Below are positions 13,201 to 24,374 of a stretch of 64,000 bases of DNA, piece after piece. Both the position numbers and the translations under genes were made by a program. The DNA comes from Cladopsammia gracilis (lineage: Eukaryota > Cnidaria > Anthozoa > Scleractinia > Dendrophylliidae). The notes below the pieces were generated by a model, which worked only from the letters and a program-made list of their open reading frames with translations, was not told where the DNA came from and ran no database searches. The stretch spans positions 460,001-524,000 of the forward strand of contig JAJGOT010000504.1 of the NCBI GenBank assembly GCA_022457155.1, written 5' to 3'. Within the stretch, counting starts at the first letter, position 1, and every line of letters begins with the position of its first letter.

Positions 13201-16200
13201 ACCAGAGCGAGCTACGAGAAACAAAAGAAAGCGGACAAGAAACAGCACGTGGTACAACCCTCCTTTTGATCCAAACGTTAGAACTAACCATGGTAGAAAG
13301 TTCTTGTACATCGTCGACAAATGCTTCCCAAAGAATCACTCACTCCACAAAACAGACACACACTTAAGCTGAGCTATTCATGCATGCGAAACATGAAATC
13401 CATCATCTCGTCACACAACAAACACGTCCTTGCAAAAAAAAAAAAAAAAAAAAAATACGCCAACGCAGCAACCTGACACCTGCAATTGCGTCGGACTGGC
13501 AATCTAAACACGTATGGACTGTGAAAGACGCTGGACAACCTTTTCAAATAAAATGGAAAGTACTCAAGAAATGTAAACCTTATAGCAACATCACCGAGAA
13601 ATGTAATATCTGCCTTTATGAAAAGTTCATTATCATTTGTAGAAAGAGCTCTGTAGCCCGAACAGGCGAAACGAATAAGCAAGTTCATGCCCCCACAGAA
13701 ATCGATACGTACTTCAGAACTTTAGAATGACCTAATATAATGCTAATTGAGCTGAGTGGAGTGCGGTTTGGTATGGGGTTGCAAGCGAGCTTTGGGGGTC
13801 GAACGAGCGCGCAGCGTGAGATTTCGGACCGGGATGGCGCTCCGTTTGGTTCAATTACCATTTCATTACATCCATTTTGAAAATCACACAATTTAATCGC
13901 CCAAATACAGGATTTTAGTCAGTGAGGTACCACAATTGTATTGACGCAGTAGCCGGTTTGAAAAAAGCGAAACCGGACACGCTTTTACATCTTATTTTGT
14001 CGATACGCATTTGCTACCTAGCAACCATTTGATTTTTAATATTTTACTGCCAGCATTCAAATTTTACCGGTCATTCGTTCGTTTGACATATATGCTAAAA
14101 TAGTTGCATTCTGCGCCAAAATTTTATAACTATGACACTCTAGTTAGCTTAATTACAATCACTTATCATTAAGAGACGTTTTACGTATGATGTTAGAAGG
14201 AAAATGATAAACGTGTTTCCAAAGCCGAAGACAAACAATTTAGGATGTTTTTTTGTTAGAGTCGTCTTGTTTCAATGGGGGCAGTAGGTAGCTCTTACAA
14301 GGTGTTCCCTGATTTGCTGAGGAAACAATAGAACAAACGACACAACAATGGACCCTAGCCCTGAAAACAATAGAGCAGCGTGATACCCAGGTCCTTCATA
14401 ATTCATGGCGACAACACTTCATAATTCATGACGAGAACACATAGCAAATCACTACCGTAAAGAAGGGTTGGACACCCGGTCTTATTTTGCATAGATTTTG
14501 GCGATTTTTTCCCTTCATTTTTTCGCATTAAACGATCAGTTTTAGAAGCTACATCAAACACTAGAAAGAGTTTTTCATTTGGTATCCAAACACCTAGGTG
14601 TTTGGATATCCTGGTGAAACACTCTTCCTCGTGTTTGGTATATTACATCATAGTTGTTACGGCGATTCGTTGCGTGCATGCAGACACAACCTGTGGCGTG
14701 ATTCATGGCATCTTTCACGATAGATTGGGAGAGGGGGCGAGGGGGGGGGGGGGGTGCTTGGGGGGCAGAGACAGCCCTAAATTCCAAATGAAACGAAGAG
14801 GGATATTAGGATGACAATGACGATAATGACGACGACGATAAACACAAAAAGAGCTAATCAATGGTATGACCCATTAGGGTGACTGTCTTACCTGTCTCGA
14901 TATCCTCGATGGATGGTGCTTGGAGCCATTTCGGTTTTGGTATATTTTGATTCAGCGAATTATTCGTACTCTCCAATTCGCCCATAGCACATTCCTTCCA
15001 TATGTAAGGGTTATCAGGTGCGGCTAGAGGCAACAAGATTATAAAAGGAATTTATCCATAGAGTTCGCTCGTACAGATATATCGCCGTCATAGGTTAATA
15101 ACGTAGTTCACAGAGGCAAAAGCTTTCCTAACAGTCTGAGGGCCTCAGGGGTTTTAGGGAACAAGGGAACATGGCCATTTATTTTTGGGAAACAAGGGAT
15201 ATCTCAAAATTACTTTTAGGGAACAAGGGAACTTTTGAGTATTTTTCGGGAATAAGGTAACATTGATGATTTAGATATTCAAGAAATGTTTATACCTCTT
15301 TATGGCCAAAAAAGGTCAGAAGAACGCCACTCGTTTCTCTTTTGTCTCCCGGTGTAAGAGGAAAGAGGCCTGGGCGCAATTTTGTTCTTCACAAAAGAAC
15401 TGGTGACGAGCTTTTGAGCGTGCGGTAACCTGGGAAATTATGGGGAACATTTAAGAATATTTTTGGGGAACACGAGAACATGGAACATAATTTCAGGGAA
15501 CAAGGGAACTCAGTAAAAGGAATTTTGGGAACATTAGGATTTATTTTGGGGGAACAAAGGATAAACTGCTTTTTTTATAGGGAACAAGGGAACATGTACA
15601 CCCACCACCAACCCCCCCCCCCCCCCCTACCCTCCGGGAGGCCCTCCAGACTAAAATAGTTATTTCTTTAACTTTGTCTCTTTGTCATTTCAAACAAAAT
15701 ATTGATTAAATTTTAATCTAGCAAACAGGCATCGGTGGCTACCTATTACAACAAAGTTTATTGACATATTAGAATGATTGTCTCAAAATGATTATCTTCA
15801 ATACCTGTTGTACAGCCATATAGCTCCACCCTCATTGATATATGTCTATACCAAGTAACAGGTTGAAAACGAATGTAAGGTGACGTGATTGGTGGATTAA
15901 GATCATGAGAAACAACAGTATCCTGATCTGTGTTACCAGAGAAAACCTAAAACACGGTGAAATAATAAGTTGATTGTTATTTCTAAATGCTTTTAAAACT
16001 CGCTCCTAGAATTAACATATATTTTCAACACGCAAAATAGCTGTATACCGGTCCCAGATCTGTAAAGTAAGTCGTTCATCGTTCGATTCGAGCTAAATAT
16101 AGCGAATTATGTTGGGTCCAAAAGCGGTTCTTCTCTGTAATACTGTTAGATATCATTTATAGTTACTCTTTTCCGTTTTATTGTATGTTCAATATTTTTG

Positions 16201-19200
16201 ATAAATGGTGTTTTCAGTTTTTGACAAAAAAAAAAAAAAAAAAAAAAAAAACGGCCCCCTTGAATTGATAAGCTCCTAACTAAACCGCACATGATGGCAA
16301 AATTAATGTGGTTATAAGTATGAACCAATGATCAATCAATAATATGTAACTTGTGCTTGATTGTTTACTTGGAGGAAATGATAAAACCAACGTAATGCAT
16401 TTAATTTAAAAAAAAAACATCGAAAACGAATTTAGCGTGACATAAGAGTCACACTACTTGAAGTAGTATATAAGTTATAGCACTGTGCATAAAGGAATTA
16501 TTAGGCATAGATTCAAATAAAGGAATTTGCGTATCGTACCTTGTCTGCCGTTTGTCCTTGCTCCCTGTAGTATTGGAAGTTTACTCCATCATCACTGTAC
16601 TGCAGTTTATATGTTTCTACCCTCTGGTCTTGATCACTTCTTCCTTGCGTTGCTACTCGTGTCACATTGGTGTACTCTCTACCTAACTCTATCTGAAGCC
16701 ACTGGTTGGCATCATTTGTACGAGATGACCAGGCTCCCTTTTGAATTCCAGTTTTTACAGTATTTAGTCTGCCGCGGTTTGGAGAATGGGTGGCATCCCA
16801 GGATGAAGAGGCACTAGTTTGTTTGTCTGTGATAGCATAGTTTGCCATGCCGAGGACGTTTTGACATCCTGAAAAATATATTTTTATGCATCACTATATC
16901 AGAACTCTTAACTACCACAAATCAAGCAAAAAATAACAATAATATTATTGCAATTTACAATGCACGATGAAAATAAAAGAAAAATCAATTTATTTAAGTG
17001 TCAAAGTATGTAGTACGCGAGTACTTATTGTGGACACTTTCCCGATCTAACTGGAATTTGGAAGTGTTGGTTTGTTTTTGCGGTCCTGCCGAAATACCAA
17101 TATATTTGTGTTAAGCCATTATCCAAAATAACCCGACAATGACACAAAGGCCAGCTAGCACGAGCGTATAGTTTTTTTGATATTGTAAATCGTCTACGTT
17201 CGCTTCCAACAGCTACTTAGTAATGTCGACCAAAAAATAAAACATTATAACGTGTGGTCGACAACTTACAGTTCTTTTAAACTGTCAGAATTTTGTTAAA
17301 AGAAAGAAAGAAAATTTTTACGAATCTTCAAATTAAATAAAAAAAGAACAATTTGTTTACAATATTAATCTGTGGAAAGACTGGACTGGTCGATATTAAA
17401 AGTTACTTGGACCACTCCGTCTGCATATTCATAGCTTTATAACGTATTTCAAGGAGGTAGAGTTTTTTCCCCAACATAGACTTTTTAACGGTTATTTTTA
17501 TTTGGAAAAAAAATCATTAAAGGCCTGGCTAAACTAGGAAACATTGTTGGGGAAACATTGTTTCCTGTAATGTTTCAGGGGTTGCTAAATTAGCGGGAAG
17601 CAAACAAAATGTTTCGCTGCACCGGTGGCTAAACGAGGAGCATTGTTTCGGAAACAAAGGGTCACGCATGCGCATTGTTGTGCGCTCCCCGGTCCGCTCG
17701 CCGTTGCTAGGAAACATTTTTAATGAGCAGCACTAGAAACTAGCAAAATTGCTTACATGGTGGATAAACTGGGACACATGTTTCGGAAGCAAAATTTGTG
17801 TCCGGGTAGCAAAATTGTTTTTGACTTGAGGCAAAAACATTTTCTCGTTTATAAGCAGCAAAAATGAATGAAATGATTGTCTAATAATAATTGTCTTTAA
17901 TACCTGTTGTACAGCCATACAGCTCCACCCTCATCGATATATGTCCATGCCAAGTAACAGGTTGAAAACGAATGTAAGATGCCGTAATTGGTGGATTAAG
18001 ATCATGAGAAACAACAGTATCCTGATCTGTGTTACCAGAGAAAACCTAAAACACGGTGAAATAATAAGTTGATTGTTATTTTCTAAATACTCTTTAAAAT
18101 GTCTCCTAGAAACGTATATTTTCATCACGCAAAATTGCTGTTTACCTGTCCCAATTTGGTGGAGTGGGTCGCTCGTAGTTGGATTCGAGGTTAGAGATAG
18201 TGAATTAGGTTTGGTCCAAAAGCGGTTCTTCCCTGTGATTTTGTTGGTTATTATAGAGACTGCATAGTGACTATTGTTACGTGCTTTTATTTCATTTATA
18301 TCGAAATGACAGTTGAACGCAGCTGTAACGTGACCATCAATAAAATGTTTTGACTAAAACAAAGAATATGGAGCCTATCGTTAGTTGAAATGGCCGCTGC
18401 GGTTTCGTTCACCTAATAAACTATCTTATTTCATGGTAACAATGAGTTATACAATACAAAATTCAAATGACATGTTGATATTTTTGAAATATTTCGAAAG
18501 GAAATCGTGTATTTACCTACCTCTCCAAACCGTTCTTTTTTTTTTAAATCAAAGCACGGGAATATCGTTTTTCCCGGCCTTACTTTTCGCATTTTCACGG
18601 CCGCCATTAAATTTGTATGTTCCTGAAGAAAAGCTCACCGTATTTCTGTTACGTCACAGAGAGCAGCGGGAAATTCAAATCATGTCAAATGAGTAGTTTG
18701 TAGAGTGACTTTCATATCTTACCTTGTCTGCCGTTTGTCCTTGCTCCCTGTAGTATTGGAAGTTTACTCCATCATCACTGTACTGCAGTTTATATGTTTC
18801 CACCCACTGGTCTTCTTCTTCTTCTTCAATACTTTTTCCTTGCGTTGCTACTCGTGTTACTTCACTGTGCTCTCTACCTAACTCAATCTGAAGCCATTGG
18901 TTATCATCATTTGTACGAGCTGCCCAGGCTCCTCTTTTAGTTCCAGTTTTTACAGTATTTAGCCTGCCACGGCTTGGAGAATAATTGGCATCCCGGTATG
19001 AAGAAGCACTAATTTGTTCGTCTCTGATAGCATAGCTTGCCATGCCGAGGGCTTTTTGGCATCCTGAAACATTTTTTTTTTATAATTTCAAAATCGAGAA
19101 TGGAAGAAGAACAATTGCATTGTACAATGCACGATGAAGTCGTTCATTTTGTGGTTACCGCCCAAATACCAATAAATTTGTGTTTAGCTACTCTCCGAAG

Positions 19201-22200
19201 AAATTCGACAATGATAAAAACGCCAGCTTGCACGAGCGTATGGCTTTTGATATTGTAAATCGTCTCCGTTCGTATCCAATAGCTTTTTCGTTATGGCGAC
19301 CGCACAATGGGACATCACAATATGAAACAAAGTGCCGTCGAAAGCAGTCCTTCACAGCAAATAATTATCCAAAAGAAGGACAGAAAAATGTCACGCATCG
19401 TCAAATGAAGAATCGGTGGTTACAGCATTGACTTGTGGAATGATTGGGCTGATCGATATTTAATTTAACTTGGACGACTTCGTCCAGATAAAGATACCTT
19501 GCAGTCGTAGGCATATTAACTTAGTCATAAGCGTGTTAACTTAGTTAAAAGAGATAAAGAATTTCCCTAACATAGACTACGTAAATACTATTTTTATTTT
19601 GAAGAAAAGCCACAGACTGATTGTAACCATCTGAACATTCATTGGTGACTGCCAAGTAATGCAAAAAATGTTATCTGCATGTCAATTTACATAATTGTAC
19701 ATAGGAGAAACAATTGTCAAACTTTGTCGCAATAGTTGTTTGAAAATAATCATGGTATTTCTTAGTACCTGTTGTACAACCATATAGCTCCACCCTCATC
19801 GATATACGTGGACTATGCCAAGTAACAGGTCGAAAACGAATGTAAGGCGCCGTGATTGGTGGGTTAAGATCATGAAACACAACAGTATCCCGATCTGTGT
19901 TGCCAGAGAAAACCTATAACACGGAGAAATAATTGGTCAACTATTATTTTCTAAATACTTATTAAAATATCTCCTTGTATCATAGTTTTATCATGCAAAA
20001 TAAGTACACACCTGTCAACAGGTTTGGGGAGTAAGTCGTTGCTAGTTAGATTTCAGGTTAGAAATAGCGAATTAGTTTGTGTCAAAAACGGTTCTTCCCT
20101 GTGCTACTGATGGTTATCTAAATTGTACTTTTATTTAAAAAGTAGAAAGAAGTCCGAGGACTACTGCACAGATAATACTACGTAATACCGGTTATATTTC
20201 ACAATATTTCGGCTGATGAAAACCTGCCTTCTACAGGTTATAGAAGGAACTAAAGTTTTACAAAAACTTGTTCATTATATAAATGGAGAATGTCGAATAT
20301 ATAAAGGGAAAAGGAGTGATTGGCAATGACGTAGATGGTAGCAAGATGCACTACAGTTCAAGAGTTTTAGCTTTTTTTATTATCTATAAAGGCTGGTTTT
20401 CACTAACGACGGAGTCGGAGTCGGAGTCGTAATCAGAAGCGCAGAGCGTTACGATCTAGTGAAAATCAAACCGACGGAATCGGAAGAAGATTACGAAGTC
20501 AAAAGCGGAATCGGAAGAAAATGGAACCGTTCTGATTCTTCCGACTCCGATTCCGTCGAGCTTATGACTCCTCTTACGACTCCGCTTACGACTTCGATTG
20601 TCGCTTTTCACTAGATCGGAAGCGCTCTTACGACTCCGACTACGAATCCGACTCCGACTCCGTCGCCAGTGAAAACTAGCCTTATGATAAGCTTCCCTGG
20701 CTTTATGTATTAAGTCACGAGATGAATAAATTAATGTATTTCTAGTAGAATTAAAGTTGCATATCAATGTTAGAGTAGTTAACATTGGACAAAAAATGTT
20801 CAGAGGCAGTAGTAGGTTTAGATTTAATGTTAGGTTTGTCAAGGGAACGTCGGTGTTCATTACACCTGTCTTTTAAACGTCGTTTTGTTTCACTTATGTA
20901 TTGCAAGTGACAACGATTACATTGAATCATGTAAATTAAGGTTTTAACCCAATCCTATCCAGGGCGGTGGGGCTTTTGGAGCCCGCTCGAACTTTGAAGT
21001 TGTGTCGTTTCAAAACGGTCGATGCAATGACCACCAAATTTGGTGACTTTTCCTAAACTTTATCTGGAAACATTTTCACGTTAGCGTCCTTTGTCCACCG
21101 ACATTGAAGTTACAATAGCAACCGCTTTTTAACACCTAAGTTTTTACAAAATTAGCATTTTTCGCTTTAATCAAGATTATTTCAAAGTTTTCTTATTGAA
21201 TTAATACATTCCACTTAATTTAGCGATAATTGATCAAATTACGTATAATTGTTTATTAATAAAGGTTAATTAAGGGTAATTTTCGGAAAATGTGGAATAT
21301 GAAATGTCAAAATCCAGGATGGCTGATCGAAGTTTTACTAAAGGTCGTTTCTCTCTATAATATTATTATTGGTTCATGTTTTGGATTGTAAATCATTTGC
21401 CCACAATAAACTTAGCTTTAGCAGCTCATTTACTTTATTTTTCGGTGTTTTTTACCGAAATAAACACGTTTGGACTAATTCAAGATGGCGGATCCAAGAT
21501 GGCGGATCCAAGATGGCGGACAATAAAATGGGAAATTTATTTCTAGTATATTACGTGTCTTTGTAATTCAATTATCTCTAAACATTTGTCAAAATATCAT
21601 AAAAAATGTCCATTTCACTTGAGAAAAAATTTGAATTCGTTACGTACATGAAAAGCCATTATTTGCAAAGTTAACTCTTCCAGTTTCTAAGAAAATGTAC
21701 ACATCACTTCAATGACGTCACATGCTGTTACCATAGCAACAAAGTGTACGAACCATTAACTTATACTCTTGCATCAATATGTAAACGTTTGGTATGAACT
21801 ATTATTTGTTTCAGAGATGTGCCTTATAGAACGTTTCATTTGGTTATTTCATTGTATATGACGTCATAATGACGTCACTGTCATCGTTAACAACGCCAAC
21901 AGTGTTAGTAAACGTAAGACTTTTATCAAATAGGTAGCTGTTAAAGACTTGTTGTTATATGTTCAAATTTGAGAAAATATTGATGAGACTGTTTTAGCCA
22001 GTAAAATCGACTATATGACGTCATAATAACGTCACGTTATGTTATTACGACACCAACGTATCTGTAGTTACTAGAATTCATAACAACATTATCCTGTGTA
22101 AATTTGGTGGCCATAGCATAAGCGGTTTCAAAGTTACATGGGGGGAGGGCTTCTGGAGCCGATTAAATTAAGGTTACAGTGTACCTTCAGATCGAAAATT

Positions 22201-23775
22201 TATTGAAAATTTTTTTTTTGGCGTTAAAATAAAGTTTACAGAATGAACTTTCATCCAAAAAAAAAAGTATCGAAAAATAGTGAAAATTGACGGAGAAATG
22301 ACGGTATAACTTTTGTGGGCGGAGTTTGTTTATTAAGCGATATGTTTTTTTTAAGCGCCGTTTTCTCAAAGTTAATTTTTCGCTTGTTGGGGACACTTTA
22401 AAGAGCTACAACTCAAAGGGAATTTGATCGATTTTCCTTAAATTTGGACAGAAGCTAGGCTAACATATAATCAACAAAAACGTGTCGGCGAATTTCTTAA
22501 TTCCGAAAATTTTTTCGTCAAGAGGCATTTCCGTGCGATCATTCCAATTTTTTTTCTCCCCTTTTCGAAAATATTCTGTAACTTTTCACTGCAATTGAAT
22601 ATGGAAAATCGCCGACACTTTTTTTTAGCGCTTCGTGTCCGGAAACCCGAGAACAAATCAAATTAGCAAAATATAATAATCGCTTTGAGTTATAGCGTTT
22701 TAAAGCTGATTCGGACGTTCGAATTTAGACGTCGTAAAAAAATTCTATTACTAAATGGTTTCCATATTTAGATAGCCAGCTCTATAAGTTTTAATTTGAT
22801 ATCTGGGTTTAGGTTTATCAAGTGTCATCTTAAGACGCTGGAGCTGTTATACTGGAGACACCCCCGAAGGTACACTGTAACCTTCACGTTTAAACGTAAA
22901 AACTATAATTTTCTTGTAGTAAATTTTACATTTGAAGATATTTTTTTGGTTACTGTACATATATAGCTGCATACGCTTAAACGAGGTTGACAAGAAACGC
23001 TATAAATATATCGAGTTATCGCACTGTGCATATTAAAATTCTAGGGCATAGTTTAAAGTAACTTTCGTATCTTGCCTTGTCCGTATCTTGTCCTTGATCC
23101 CTGTAGTAATCGAAGTTTACTCCATCATCACTGTACTGTAGTTTATATGTTTCCACCCACTGATTTCCATCACTTCTTCCTTGCGTTGCTACTCGTATCA
23201 CTTTGGTGTACTCTCTACCTAGCTCAATCTGAAGCCATTGGCTATCATCATTTGTACGAGCTGACCAGGCTCCTCGATTATTTCCAGTTTTTACAGTATT
23301 TAGTCTACCACGGTTTGCAGAATGATCGGCACTGTATTCTGAAGAGGCACTTATTTGTTGTCCCGTGATCGCATAGCTTTGCATGCCGAGGGCTTCTTCT
23401 CCTTGACATCCTAAAATATATATATATTTTTTATGCATAACTATCATAACTTTCAACTCAAACTACCAACTACCAATTTACCATGCACGATGGAATCAAG
23501 TTTGTTTTTGCGGGTACCGCCCAACTACGAATATATTTGTGTTTAGCCGTTCTCGAAGCATACCCGACATGGCACAATGGCCATAATATTGTAAATCGTC
23601 TCCGTTCGCTTCCATTAGCTTCTTGGTGCATGTAAAAAAAACAGTGGTTGCAATATTTACTTGAGAAGAGATCGGCCTGATCGATATCACATAGAACTTG
23701 GATCACTCTCCTTCCAAGGTGTTAGTGTGCTAAGACGCATTCTCAGCTATAAAAACGCACCTCCTTTAATGATTA

Positions 23776-23868
<93 letters not shown>

Positions 23869-24307
23869 GGCACACGAGCCGTAGGCGAGTGTGTCACTGA
23901 TGTTCTTACAACATTTTGACGTCTTCTGTGATCTATAACTGAACAGACACACGGCAAAATGGAATCTATTTGTTTTATACAATGAACAGAAAAGTAAAAA
24001 GAGTAAAATTACGAACTTGCCTCGTAGTACTCGACTGGTCGAAGATTTGTTCCAGTTTAGGCATTTTTCAAGCCGCCGAGAACACTTTTCGTCTTGGTTT
24101 CTTCCTTTGTTGCTCGTAAACAGCTCCTGCTAAACATTTTTCAAGGCTTTCACTTGCTCAATCCAGAATAATCTCGCAAACGTTTTCAAATTTGTGCGCC
24201 ATGTTGGACAAAACAAAGCAAACGATTTTTTTCTATGACGTCATCCGTGCGTCGGTACTCTGATAGATCATAGGCGACGACCAATCAGAGCGCGTAGTAT
24301 TCACTTC

Positions 24308-24374
<67 letters not shown>

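Noticed and set aside
20456..20860. 134-codon Arg/Ser-rich frame resembling a splicing-factor RS domain
   Set aside because: It crosses the palindromic GGAGTCG MITE, and its Arg/Ser repeats are exactly that repeat.
23661..23982. Frames of alternating Tyr-Ile on both strands
   Set aside because: Produced only by the (TA)n tract at 23779-23864.
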